In this document: positions 34,494-43,672 of the stretch, one piece after another | How the letters are laid out: each line of letters opens with the position of its first letter | Numbering within the stretch: the stretch's first letter is position 1 | Source: Undibacterium cyanobacteriorum | GTDB lineage: Bacteria; Pseudomonadota; Gammaproteobacteria; Burkholderiales; Burkholderiaceae_D | Direction of reading: 5' to 3' | DNA: 64,000 bases | Assembly (NCBI RefSeq): GCF_031326225.1 | Contig: NZ_CP133720.1 | Span: forward strand, 3,286,001 to 3,350,000 | Translations under genes and position numbers: made by a program | Notes under the pieces: model-generated | Told to the model about the DNA's origin: nothing | The model's database searches: none | Seen by the model: the letters and a program-made list of their open reading frames with translations, nothing else

Positions 34494-34724
34494 TTGAGCT
34501 TAATTGATGCAATCTATCAGAATGACAAACACAAAGCGTGCAGTGTAAAGCCTGACGCCACCTATGACAAGATTTGACGGTTCAGGTGCCGATCGAGGCG
34601 CCCCACCCTGCTCACAACTTGCGACATCTTTCAGACCTGCTTATTCGGACCAAACACTGATCCCCTTCTTGATCAAGCCCTCTCAACGAGCGCTTAAGTC
34701 ATACGTTGCTCACATCCAAATTCG

Positions 34725-37367
34725 CTACCAGGCCAGTGTCATGCGGCTAGGTTTACCAGCTTGTTCGAGCACATGCAATTGCATGACTTTCGTTTGCGCA
34801 TCCCACTGGAAAGTTTGGCTTTGGCCATTCAGCTTCACTGCACGGGGCGCGTTTTCAATATGGTGCAACACCAGCGTTGTCTGCCGCGTTTGTCTTAATT
34901 TTTCGGGCACTGCTTTACCTAAGCTCGGTTTGATTTCGATATGAAGCTCTTTTGCTTTCGCATCGAACTGCGCTTTAAATTGACTCAGGCGATATTGTCC
35001 TCGTTCCCACGCCTGACGCGTCAAGCCATCATCTTCGTATAGGCTGGCCTGACTACTCTTCACACTCTGATCATGATAGTAATGCAGCTCCAAGCGACTA
35101 CCATCATCCCATTGCGTGCTTTGCAGATGCAAATCAGCGGGCAACAAAGGAATCAAAGCTCCAGCTCTGACAAAGGTTGGAATATGCTCCGGCACTAATT
35201 GAAGGTCGGTCGAACTCCCGCCCAAGTAAATCTGATCGGTGTAAAAGTCGAACCAATTCGTATCTTTCGGGAACTGAATTTGTGCTGTTTTTTGACCTGG
35301 ATTCGTCACTGGCTGGACTAAGAAATCTTGACCCCACAAATAACTACTCGCATGCTTTTGCAATTGAGGATTGTAGGGCTCGTTAAACATCAGTGGGCGC
35401 ATCAATGGCATGCCAGTCTGGCTATTTTCAAAGGCCAAGCTATAGTTGTACGGCAGCATACGATAGCGCAGCTCAATCGCTTGGCGCGCCAAACCCTTCG
35501 CGTTTGACGAACGGAAAATCGGCTCTGAAGGAACTTCTTCTTGTGCATGTGGACGGAAGACCGGTTGGAACACTCCGTACTGCAACCACCGCGCATACAG
35601 CTCATCATCTAAATTGGCACCGGCAAAGCCGCCCAAATCAGAATGCATGTAAGCCAAACCTTGCATACCCATTTGCAAGGCAATTTCCATTTGGCTGCGT
35701 AATCCGCCCCAAGTGCGATTGACGTCACCAGACCACGGAATCAAACCGAAGCGCTGCGAACCAGCGGCACCGGATCGCATCAAAATGAATGGCCGGGTCT
35801 GCGGAAAATCTTTCGCATAGCCTTCCGCAACCAAGCGCGCCCATTCATGTCCATATACGTTGTGCACCTGATCAGCCGATGCGCCTTGATGTTGTAGCGC
35901 GCTTGGATGCACTTCGGGTTCACCTAAGTCACCCCACACCCCAGCGGCGCCTTGATTGGCCAGATCTTTGTAGATATTCCAAAACCATGTACGGGCTTCA
36001 GGTTTGAAGACATCAATTAATCCGGTGTTACCGAAGTAAAAATCGTAGGTGAACGGTTTCGCCTGAGCATCGGTTGCGAGGATGCCTTTTTGCACCGCTT
36101 CTTGCCAGCGTTGTGAAGTAGTGAGAATAAAGGGTTCAGTAATCAGCACGGTTTTCACACCCTGCTGAGCGAAGTCCGCCATCATGCCGCGCGGATTTTT
36201 GAAATTATCGGGATCAAAAGCAAGATTGCCCATCGTTCCCTTAATGTCTTTGCCGAACCAATATAGATCAAAAATAATCGCATCGACTGGGATTTTTTCG
36301 GCACGGAATTGATCCACCACCTTACGTGCTTCATCTTCGGTGTGATAGCCGAAACGGCTGGCGAAGTTACCAAAGGCCCAACGCGGCGGCAATGGTTGTT
36401 TGCCGGTCAGCCCCACATAATTTTGAACCAAGTCCGACCAAGTCTTACCAGCGATGATGTGATAGGTTTTGCGCCCACCGATCGTATCGTAATTCAAACT
36501 ATTATCGTGTTGGCTATCAAGATCAAGATGTCCGATCGCGGCATTATCAAAATGCAGAGCATACAGTTTGGATGAAAATACCAAAGGGATGCTGTAATTC
36601 ATCTGCTGTGAACGTTCTTCGTAACCGTAATGCGCCTTATTGTAGAGTGGCAAGCGATTGCCACGTCTATCCATACCGAGCGCGCGCGCACCTCCACCAT
36701 ACAGTGCCTCTTGCGCATCCAGATTAAAACTCAAGCGTTCGCGATTTCGCGTCAAATTAGGATCAGCAAAGTCTTGCTTCTCACGAATTGTTTGATAGCC
36801 CAACTTTTCTGAAGTCAGCGCTTTATCGCGGTAGTAGTAACGAATTTGAAAAGGATTCTTACGTACTTCGACGCGCAAACCCTCGCTTGCATATTCAATC
36901 TGCGTGCCACTCTGTTTAAACTTTAGTTTGGTCTTCTGCGGCTTCTTTACCACTGCAAACGACTGTGCTGTGAGCGCTGATGAAACTGGAATCGATCCAT
37001 CCGCTGCGAGCTCTGCACGTGGGAAGAAACTGGTCTCGAACACTTCATTCGAATACGGCGTGATACGGATGACACCATCATTGGTCTTGATTTCTAGTCG
37101 ATCTTTGTGTTGCTGCACTGATTCAAAACGACGTTCCACATTTTGCGCGTGACTATGTTCGCTGAAAAGCACACTGAGACTGAGGGCCATGACACTGAAA
37201 CTCACTGCCGCATTGGACTTCCGTGATCGACCAATGGCAAGAACCATTTCACGATGTTCGTTTCGCTTGAGGCCTGAATTCACATCACTCTGACTCATTA
37301 GATTATTCAACTTCATTTGCACTTTCATCTCCATCACGCTCGACGACTCTATTGATTGCAACACCAT
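34725..37367 (-). CDS. Exported GH31 alpha-glucosidase
   Basis: About 880 residues. The ATG at 37367 has a GGAG site five bases upstream, but the likely signal peptide (RSRKSNAAVSFSVMALSLSVLF, ending SHAQ) lies some 40-75 residues in, so a later in-frame ATG may be the true start; a GTG at 37382 is less likely. Retaining GH31 features: nucleophile Asp in GVWGDLGEPEVH, acid/base Asp in PWSGDVNRTWGG, and the RFGYHTEDEARKVVDQFR segment. C-terminal beta-domains follow. It should release glucose from alpha-glucans in the periplasm. The MalS-like GH13 gene ends 41 bp upstream. Confidence 0.9.
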   Translation of the reverse strand: MVLQSIESSSVMEMKVQMKLNNLMSQSDVNSGLKRNEHREMVLAIGRSRKSNAAVSFSVMALSLSVLFSEHSHAQNVERRFESVQQHKDRLEIKTNDGVIRITPYSNEVFETSFFPRAELAADGSIPVSSALTAQSFAVVKKPQKTKLKFKQSGTQIEYASEGLRVEVRKNPFQIRYYYRDKALTSEKLGYQTIREKQDFADPNLTRNRERLSFNLDAQEALYGGGARALGMDRRGNRLPLYNKAHYGYEERSQQMNYSIPLVFSSKLYALHFDNAAIGHLDLDSQHDNSLNYDTIGGRKTYHIIAGKTWSDLVQNYVGLTGKQPLPPRWAFGNFASRFGYHTEDEARKVVDQFRAEKIPVDAIIFDLYWFGKDIKGTMGNLAFDPDNFKNPRGMMADFAQQGVKTVLITEPFILTTSQRWQEAVQKGILATDAQAKPFTYDFYFGNTGLIDVFKPEARTWFWNIYKDLANQGAAGVWGDLGEPEVHPSALQHQGASADQVHNVYGHEWARLVAEGYAKDFPQTRPFILMRSGAAGSQRFGLIPWSGDVNRTWGGLRSQMEIALQMGMQGLAYMHSDLGGFAGANLDDELYARWLQYGVFQPVFRPHAQEEVPSEPIFRSSNAKGLARQAIELRYRMLPYNYSLAFENSQTGMPLMRPLMFNEPYNPQLQKHASSYLWGQDFLVQPVTNPGQKTAQIQFPKDTNWFDFYTDQIYLGGSSTDLQLVPEHIPTFVRAGALIPLLPADLHLQSTQWDDGSRLELHYYHDQSVKSSQASLYEDDGLTRQAWERGQYRLSQFKAQFDAKAKELHIEIKPSLGKAVPEKLRQTRQTTLVLHHIENAPRAVKLNGQSQTFQWDAQTKVMQLHVLEQAGKPSRMTLAW

Positions 37368-37408
37368 ACCCACTCCACACACACTTCACACACACATTGT
37401 TGTGGCAT

Positions 37409-39199
37409 CTACTCTGCGCTGAGTAACAAAACACTCAATCGACCATCAAACTCTATTTTTCCTTGGCGCACCACAGAGCGTGCGCCGCTATACGCATCGC
37501 GTACGACTTGACCATCCTTAAACTGTCCCGCAGGAATCTGGTGCTTCGCGCCTGCACTCGGCTTGATCAAGTCTAAGGCTACGATGACATAGTCTTGTCC
37601 TGAATCAGACTGCCAATCACGCTCAAACACGTAAGGCTGTTGCGACAACATGCGATGCCGCCCCATCCCAATGGCTGGATGGGCTTGTCGAAAACGGCCC
37701 AATAACTGCCAATGATGTAAGACGTCTCGATAGCTGATCCCCGCTTGTTCAGGCAGCGGTGCGTTGCTGTGCAATTGATCCCAATTCATGAAAGAACGCA
37801 AGACCGCATCACCTTGCGCTTGTGCTTGAATCAGTGAACGGGCAGTCTCATCACCGTAATAAATTTGCGCAGCGCCGGGTGCTAGCAGCAACTTATTGGC
37901 CGCTTCGAACGCATGCTTGCGCGCAGGATCATAGGGCTTATCATCATCATGGGAGCTGATGTAATTGAGGACCGAATAGGGTTTCAACTCACCTTGCAAC
38001 AATTGATCGTAACGCGCGAAAACCGTTTCATAGTCACGCTGGGCCGCAAACTTCAGACCAAAGTTGATCATGCTATCGAAGCCGTTAGCGTAGTAATTGA
38101 TGCGATCACCGCCATCCATATGAAACTGCAAGCCATGCTCAATATCGTAGTTATAAGCTTCGGCCGTCATGAAAAAGGCATCCTTACTCAGGACTTTCTG
38201 CGGATGTTGACGCTTCCAATCTTCGAACGCCGCGCTCGCATTGTCTTTGAGCTCTTTCCATACTTTCGCTTCCACGTGCTTGACGGTGTCGACTCGGAAA
38301 CCATCAATCCCGTATTTACGCACCCAATCTGTGTGCCACTTCATCAGGTAATAGCGGGGTGCACGCGGATATCCGGTACGCTTGAAAAAGTCATCAAGCT
38401 CTGCTTGCTCTTTCTGCAGGCGTCCTTCGTTCTTCCATTTTTCAATTAAGAAGGACGGTAGCTCTACTGCTTGATCACTTTCCGTGAGGAAGTCAGGGAG
38501 ATTTTTGACCAAGGTACATTTGATCGCGCCATCGGCATTTTTGTAGTCGCACTGTGGTGTCGTTCTCACCCAATCATTGGGCCATACTGCATCAGTCTCA
38601 GTGACCGGCCCCGTGTGGTTCATCACCACATCGAGTAAGACGCGTATTCCGTGGCGGTGTGCGGTCTCGACCAAAGTCTTAAAGTCAGCTTCGCTACCAA
38701 GGTTGGCATCGACTTTCGTGAAATCACGTGCCCAATAACCATGGAAACCATACGATTTACCGGTGCCCTCATCGGTACCAGCGTGAATCTGCTCGACTGG
38801 AGGCGTAATCCATAAGGCATTGACACCGAGTGCATCGAAATATCCCTCTTTGATCTTTTCAGTCACACCTTTCAGATCGCCACCCATGTATCCGCGCAGT
38901 GGTGCAGCATCTGCACGACGTCCGTAGGCTAGGTCATTCTTCTTATCGGCGTTATTGAAACGGTCGGTCAGCAAGAAATACACTGTCGCATTCTTCCAAT
39001 GAAACGGCGCAGAGTTCTTGGCAGACGTTTTAGCTTGTGTTTTATCTAGTGCTTTACCTGCCGTTTGATGCTTTTCAGATGTCGTTGCGAATTTTGGCGC
39101 AGCGACTGCATTCGATGTGCCACCATTCGCTAGCAAGATCAACAAAGATGCCAACACAGTGAGGCGAGGTTTAATCGATAGTTGGGTAGACGAAGACAT
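37409..39199 (-). CDS. Exported GH13 alpha-amylase (MalS-like)
   Basis: 596 residues with a signal peptide (RLTVLASLLILLANGGTSNA) and a Lys/Ala/Thr-rich linker to about residue 64. The GH13 barrel then begins FHWKNATVYFLLTDRFNNAD, as in E. coli MalS (FDWHNATVYFVLTDRF). It shares YMGGDLKGV, RVLLDVVMNHTGP, YGIDGFRVDTVKHVE (nucleophile Asp), FMTAEAYN (acid Glu) and SSHDDDKP (Asp). MalS-type N-terminal domains are missing, so it is shorter. It would cut maltodextrins in the periplasm. Weak AGCGG ribosome site. Confidence 0.92.
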   Translation of the reverse strand: MSSSTQLSIKPRLTVLASLLILLANGGTSNAVAAPKFATTSEKHQTAGKALDKTQAKTSAKNSAPFHWKNATVYFLLTDRFNNADKKNDLAYGRRADAAPLRGYMGGDLKGVTEKIKEGYFDALGVNALWITPPVEQIHAGTDEGTGKSYGFHGYWARDFTKVDANLGSEADFKTLVETAHRHGIRVLLDVVMNHTGPVTETDAVWPNDWVRTTPQCDYKNADGAIKCTLVKNLPDFLTESDQAVELPSFLIEKWKNEGRLQKEQAELDDFFKRTGYPRAPRYYLMKWHTDWVRKYGIDGFRVDTVKHVEAKVWKELKDNASAAFEDWKRQHPQKVLSKDAFFMTAEAYNYDIEHGLQFHMDGGDRINYYANGFDSMINFGLKFAAQRDYETVFARYDQLLQGELKPYSVLNYISSHDDDKPYDPARKHAFEAANKLLLAPGAAQIYYGDETARSLIQAQAQGDAVLRSFMNWDQLHSNAPLPEQAGISYRDVLHHWQLLGRFRQAHPAIGMGRHRMLSQQPYVFERDWQSDSGQDYVIVALDLIKPSAGAKHQIPAGQFKDGQVVRDAYSGARSVVRQGKIEFDGRLSVLLLSAE

Positions 39200-39267
39200 G
39201 GGAATACCGCTTTAAAAAATGAACAGGGTTCGGCCATCAGCCAACACAAAAAACAGGCGTGAGGTGT

Positions 39268-39299
39268 GACGCGCAAGCAGCCCTAGGTGCTTACGCGTC
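39268..39299 (-). other. Intercistronic stem-loop between MFS and GH13 genes
   Basis: GACGCG-C-AAGCA and TGCTT-A-CGCGTC form a 12-bp stem with one mismatch and an 8-base loop. There is no T-run on either side, so it looks like a message-stabilising or processing hairpin rather than a terminator. Just beyond it (39323-39349) AAATCAGCC is repeated three times. Confidence 0.5.
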
Positions 39300-39357
39300 T
39301 CGGTTCAGAAGCCTCACCAGCTAAATCAGCCAAATCAGCCAAATCAGCCAACGGCAA

Positions 39358-40686
39358 TCAAGAAGCGACTGGCTCAGCATCATCGCGTACGATGAGGGTC
39401 AACAAGCCCGCCAAAACCATGCATGCACCACCAAGTACCAATACTTTGCCAGACTGATTAGCGAAATACAGTTTCAAAATCTGACCGAGCACCACACCCG
39501 CAATAATTTGCGGGATGACGACGAAGAAGTTGAACAAGCCCATGTAGTAACCCATCTTATTGGCAGGTAAAGATCCTGCCAAAATGGCATAAGGCATCGT
39601 CAATACACTCGCCCATGCAATACCGACACCGACCATCGACAACAACAGCATTTGTTTGCTCGAAATGAAGAAGATGCTGATCAAGCTAATACCGCCAATC
39701 ACCAAGCAGATCAAATGCACCAATTTACGGCTAGTGAACTTGGCTAACCAAGGCAAAATGAACGCTGCTATTGCGGAAACGCCACCGTACATCGCAAACA
39801 TAATGCCAACATAATTACCTGCTTCTTGGTATGCGGCCGACTGTGCGTCGGTGGCGTGGAATACACCTTCTGCAATCGATGGAGTGGTGTAGACCCACAT
39901 CGAGAACAAGGCAACCCAAGTAAAGAATTGAACCACCGCCAACTGCACCATGGTTTTCGGCATCTTGAAGAACCCGCCCAAGATTTCTTTCATGGCGTTG
40001 ACTAAGCCTTTGTTTGCTGCGCGCTCAGCTTCGAAGGCTTGCATATCGGACGGTGCATCTTCAGTGCTAGTCAATACCGTCCACAAAACCGCGAAGAAGT
40101 AGACCGTACCGCCAACGTAGAATGAGAATTTGACTGTATCTGGAATCGCGCCACCAATCGATTGGTTGCTGACTCCGAGATAGTCGGTAAAGATAGTCGG
40201 CAACAAGGAGGCGATGACGCCGCCGCAACCGATAAAGAAAGTCTGCATCGCAAAGCCAGTGGTCTGTTGGCTGGCCTCGAGCTTATCACCAACGAAAGCA
40301 CGGAATGGTTCCATCGATACATTGATCGAAGCATCCATCAACCACAGAGCAATGACCGCCATCCATAATGCCGAAGAGTTGGGCATCATGAACATGGCGA
40401 TGGAAGCTAACAAGGAGCCAATAAAAAAGAACGGACGACGACGGCCCCATTTCGGATGCCAAGTGTTATCGCTGAGATAGCCAATCACTGGCTGCACTAA
40501 AAGGCCAGTAATCGGCGCTGCCAACCAGAGGAAAGCAAGTTTATCGATATCCGCGCCAAGTGTCGCGAAGATACGGCTGGTATTCGTGTTTTGCAAAGCA
40601 AAACCAAATTGAATACCAAAGAAACCCACACTCATATTCCATATCTGCCAAAAACTGAGGCGGGCTTTTGTACTGGTTGCTTGCAT
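39358..40686 (-). CDS. MFS sugar transporter (maltose/maltodextrin type)
   Basis: 442 residues, 12 predicted spans. The start LSFWQIWNMSVGFFGIQFGFALQNTNTSRIF and KWGRRRPFFFIG loop are typical of the MalT/SLC45-like sugar:H+ symporters found in TonB-receptor-linked maltose and sucrose loci. By context it takes up maltose or small maltodextrins across the inner membrane. It is similar throughout to the MFS protein at 50779 (for example FWQI-NM--GFFGIQF), so the two are paralogues split between glucan and sucrose loci. A C7 leader tract and AAGGAAAG ribosome site precede the ATG. Confidence 0.92.
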   Translation of the reverse strand: MQATSTKARLSFWQIWNMSVGFFGIQFGFALQNTNTSRIFATLGADIDKLAFLWLAAPITGLLVQPVIGYLSDNTWHPKWGRRRPFFFIGSLLASIAMFMMPNSSALWMAVIALWLMDASINVSMEPFRAFVGDKLEASQQTTGFAMQTFFIGCGGVIASLLPTIFTDYLGVSNQSIGGAIPDTVKFSFYVGGTVYFFAVLWTVLTSTEDAPSDMQAFEAERAANKGLVNAMKEILGGFFKMPKTMVQLAVVQFFTWVALFSMWVYTTPSIAEGVFHATDAQSAAYQEAGNYVGIMFAMYGGVSAIAAFILPWLAKFTSRKLVHLICLVIGGISLISIFFISSKQMLLLSMVGVGIAWASVLTMPYAILAGSLPANKMGYYMGLFNFFVVIPQIIAGVVLGQILKLYFANQSGKVLVLGGACMVLAGLLTLIVRDDAEPVAS

Positions 40687-40706
40687 AGTCTTTCCTTCTT
40701 TTTTCC

Positions 40707-40713
40707 GGGGGGG
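40707..40713 (-). promoter_or_regulatory. C7 leader tract before the MFS transporter
   Basis: Seven C in the sense (minus) strand, preceded by GTTTAACT and followed by GGAAAAAAGAAGGAAAG, 20 bases before the ATG. The GTTTAACT-C7 form resembles GTTAACACCT-C8 before the TonB receptor. Confidence 0.5.
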
Positions 40714-40745
40714 AGTTAAACAGAGATCAAATACAAATTAAGGTT

Positions 40746-41945
40746 TTAGGTGCTGCGTCCAATGAGCTCACGCAAGCGGGCTAATTTCGGTTGCACGATG
40801 GGAACGGTGAGCATGGTGCTCGCGATTGCCATTAACAAAAGTGCCGTAAAAGTTGCATCCGTAATCACCGCTTTATCGAGCAAAATATTGGCAAAGATGA
40901 TCATGATCAAAGCTTTGGTTTGTAATAACCACGCGATGATGCTGGCTTCACCTTTTTGCCACTTCAAGATTTTTCCAGCCACTTGAACACCGACCCATTT
41001 ACCACTAACGGCGGCAACCAAGAGTGCTGCCGCAACGACAAATACTGTTGCACCACCCAAAGTCCAGTTGGTCTTGAGGCCTGTACTCAAGAAGAAAACG
41101 GGCATCATCACCAACAAAACATGGTGACGCAACAAGTCCATTTTCTCTTGGTCAAACCATTCGGCATCCATGACCGCACCAGCCAAGAAGGCACCCACCA
41201 TAAAATGCAAACCTGCCCAATCTGCAGTGAAGGCACAGATGCCCAACCAGATCAAGGCCACGAACCAACGGTCACGCTCTTCAAGTTTTTGCATCAATAG
41301 GCGGAAAGCGTAAGCAACCACGCCAAACGAAAGCAGGAAAATCGCTTGTCGTCCTACGCGAGTCCAATCTAACATAATCAAGGCCAGCACACCCCAGATG
41401 GCAATGTCATCTAAGCTGGCATAGCGTAAGATGCGTTGCCCCATCGGTTCGCGCAAAATATTGAGCTTTTCCATCAGCAGAATTAAGATGGGGAGCGCAG
41501 TCACTGCACAAGACATGCCGATGCCCAACACAAACTGCCACGACATCGCGTTCACTCCCATCCAACCCTGCATTGGCACTAAAGCCAAGGCCACTAGCGA
41601 ACCAAAAACCAAGGGAACGGTCAAGGCTAAACCCGCTGTGATTCCGCTTTCGCGCTTATATTCCCAAGCCTTACGCAGATCCAGTTCAACCCCTGCAATC
41701 ATGACAAACAACATCACTGCCCACCAGGCAATGCCGTTGAGTGACTGCACTATGGTCGGTGCAAAGACAAACTTATAGACTTCAGGAAAGGCGTTTCCCA
41801 AAACGCCTGGGCCTAACAAAATTCCCGCAATAATTTGCACTACTACTAGGGGCGCATAATAGTCGGTACGTCCCACGCGCCAAATCAAATAGGGCAACGT
41901 GAAAATCACTAACATCGCTAGTAAAAAAATCTCCGTATTACTCAC
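40746..41945 (-). CDS. CPA2-type cation/proton antiporter
   Basis: 399 residues with about 12-13 membrane spans and no C-terminal nucleotide-binding (KTN/TrkA) domain. The early segment IIAGILLGPGVLG and the central LALVPMQGWMG/ALPILILLMEKLNILR pieces match KefB/NhaS3-type exchangers. It would swap K+ or Na+ for H+. It lies 34 bp after the halogenase-like gene and 59 bp before the MFS gene in the same direction, so it is part of the glucan operon, an unusual partner for one; it may restore proton balance during symport. No sensing domain is visible. Confidence 0.85.
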   Translation of the reverse strand: MSNTEIFLLAMLVIFTLPYLIWRVGRTDYYAPLVVVQIIAGILLGPGVLGNAFPEVYKFVFAPTIVQSLNGIAWWAVMLFVMIAGVELDLRKAWEYKRESGITAGLALTVPLVFGSLVALALVPMQGWMGVNAMSWQFVLGIGMSCAVTALPILILLMEKLNILREPMGQRILRYASLDDIAIWGVLALIMLDWTRVGRQAIFLLSFGVVAYAFRLLMQKLEERDRWFVALIWLGICAFTADWAGLHFMVGAFLAGAVMDAEWFDQEKMDLLRHHVLLVMMPVFFLSTGLKTNWTLGGATVFVVAAALLVAAVSGKWVGVQVAGKILKWQKGEASIIAWLLQTKALIMIIFANILLDKAVITDATFTALLLMAIASTMLTVPIVQPKLARLRELIGRST

Positions 41946-41979
41946 TAAATCTCCCCTTTAAGAAATGAGTAATAGCATT

Positions 41980-43506
41980 CTACATGCGTGGCGCAGCACA
42001 GTGTTTCGCGATATAAGCGGCATGATCAGGCATCACATCGACACACTTTGCGATCACTTGACGCACGCTTTCTAAATATTCCAAAGTCCCCTCTTCGCTC
42101 TGCAGATCGACGAGAGGATGATAGCCTTCGATCGGCATATTCTGTCCTTCAAGAACTTGTAGCCAACCGATCTCAGCGAACAACTCATCATCAACACGCA
42201 ATAAGCGACCACTGGCACGGTACATTTCCATCTTGTGTGTGAGCGTATCGGGGATCGCCATCTCTGCACAGTTTTTCCAGAATGCAGAGTCTTCACGTTG
42301 ATTCAGTTTGTAGTGCAAGATAATGAAGTCACGAATACGCTCGAATTCGAAGCGGCTTTGACGGTTATATTCTTGAATATCGATAGGATTGAAAGCTTTG
42401 GACGGAAAAAAGTTAATCAAACGCGCAATCGCCGTTTGAATGAGGTGGATACTGGTCGACTCAAGCGGCTCCAAGAAGCCACTGGCCAAACCGATTGCCA
42501 CCACATTTTTATTCCAAGCCTGTTTGCGCGTACCGGTCGTAAATTTAATCAAGCGTGGGTCGGCTAGGGCCTTGCCATCAAGATTGGCAAGTAAGGTCGC
42601 TGCCGCTTCATCTTCACTGGTGAACTGGCTGCAAAACACATGGCCATTTCCGATCCGATGTTGCAGAGGAATACGCCATTGCCAGCCCGCTTTGTGTGCG
42701 ATTGAGCGTGTGTACGGAGTCAGCACTGGAGCCGACTCACAAGGTACCGCGAGGGCGCGGTCACAAGGTAACCAATGCGTCCAATCTTCGTAACCCGTTT
42801 TCAAGGTTTGCTCAATCAAAAGGCCACGGAAGCCAGAACAGTCAATGAACAGATCGCCGGCGACACGAGTGCCGTTTTCTAGCACCACGGCCTCAATGAA
42901 ACCATCGCGTTCACGCTGCACCACCTGAGTAATTTTTCCTTCGGTTCGAACCACACCGCGCGCCTCGGAAAATTTGCGCAAATACTTTGCATACAGGCTG
43001 GCGTCGAAATGATAAGCGTAAGTGATTTGATTCAAAGGAGAATTGGGAACACTCAAATCAGCAGGCATGAATTTATTCTTCTTCGAAGCCATGCGTGTGA
43101 TCGAATACTCTTCGAGCTTACCGACCTTGCCCTGCATATTGTATTTCTGCCAGTACTGATCGAAGCGTACGGTCCACATCTCTTGACCGATGGTTCCAAA
43201 ACCATGCATATAGCGATCACCCAGTTTGCCCCAGTTCACAAATTCAATACCGAGTTTAAAGGTACCCTGGGTCTCACGCATAAACTCGTTCTCGTCGATA
43301 CCCAGAATTTGGTTGTACCGTTGAATCATCGGAATGGTTGCTTCACCGACGCCGACAATACCGATCTCATCAGACTCCACTAGGCGAATCCTATACTTCC
43401 CTTTTAAGACGGTGGCCAAAGCAGCCGCCGTCATCCATCCGGAGGTTCCGCCGCCAACGATGACAACATCTTGAATTTGTTCTGTACTAGGTGTTTCAGT
43501 ATTCAT
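41980..43506 (-). CDS. Tryptophan-halogenase-family flavoprotein
   Basis: 508 residues from the ATG at 43506; in-frame starts at 43518 and 43545 would add a few. FAD site VVIVGGGTSGWMTAAALA near the N-terminus; the WxWxIP motif of flavin-dependent halogenases is present as GWQWRIP. The halogenase catalytic Lys lies near the early GVGEATIPM segment but cannot be assigned with certainty. Members of this family are common in TonB-receptor sugar loci of Caulobacter, Xanthomonas and relatives, where no halogenation has been assigned. It sits directly downstream of the receptor. The family call is firm, the substrate unknown. Confidence 0.88.
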   Translation of the reverse strand: MNTETPSTEQIQDVVIVGGGTSGWMTAAALATVLKGKYRIRLVESDEIGIVGVGEATIPMIQRYNQILGIDENEFMRETQGTFKLGIEFVNWGKLGDRYMHGFGTIGQEMWTVRFDQYWQKYNMQGKVGKLEEYSITRMASKKNKFMPADLSVPNSPLNQITYAYHFDASLYAKYLRKFSEARGVVRTEGKITQVVQRERDGFIEAVVLENGTRVAGDLFIDCSGFRGLLIEQTLKTGYEDWTHWLPCDRALAVPCESAPVLTPYTRSIAHKAGWQWRIPLQHRIGNGHVFCSQFTSEDEAAATLLANLDGKALADPRLIKFTTGTRKQAWNKNVVAIGLASGFLEPLESTSIHLIQTAIARLINFFPSKAFNPIDIQEYNRQSRFEFERIRDFIILHYKLNQREDSAFWKNCAEMAIPDTLTHKMEMYRASGRLLRVDDELFAEIGWLQVLEGQNMPIEGYHPLVDLQSEEGTLEYLESVRQVIAKCVDVMPDHAAYIAKHCAAPRM

Positions 43507-43623
43507 TTCACTTCTCATTTCTAAAAAGAATTGACGGAAAACCACATCATTACTCTACCGCGATTACGCTTTTCCGTGAATTCTCTTTTCCAGCACATCA
43601 CAGTATGAAACTAGATGCACAGG

Positions 43624-43660
43624 TAAAAAAAAACCCCTGCCATGCTGCGCAGGGGTTTTT
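43624..43660. terminator. Terminator between the TonB receptor and halogenase genes
   Basis: AAACCCCTGC / GCAGGGGTTT stem with a 7-base loop, A-run on the left and T-run on the right, so it can act in both directions. It lies 12 bp after the receptor stop and should lower expression of the downstream operon relative to the receptor. Confidence 0.88.
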
Positions 43661-43672
43661 AACGGTCTCACA

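Noticed and set aside
37120..37382. GTG start at 37382 for the GH31 gene
   Set aside because: No ribosome site; the ATG at 37367 has GGAG at good distance, and the signal peptide even suggests a later start.
39323..39349. AAATCAGCC repeated three times
   Set aside because: Too short and few to call a functional repeat; probably local slippage in an intercistronic gap.
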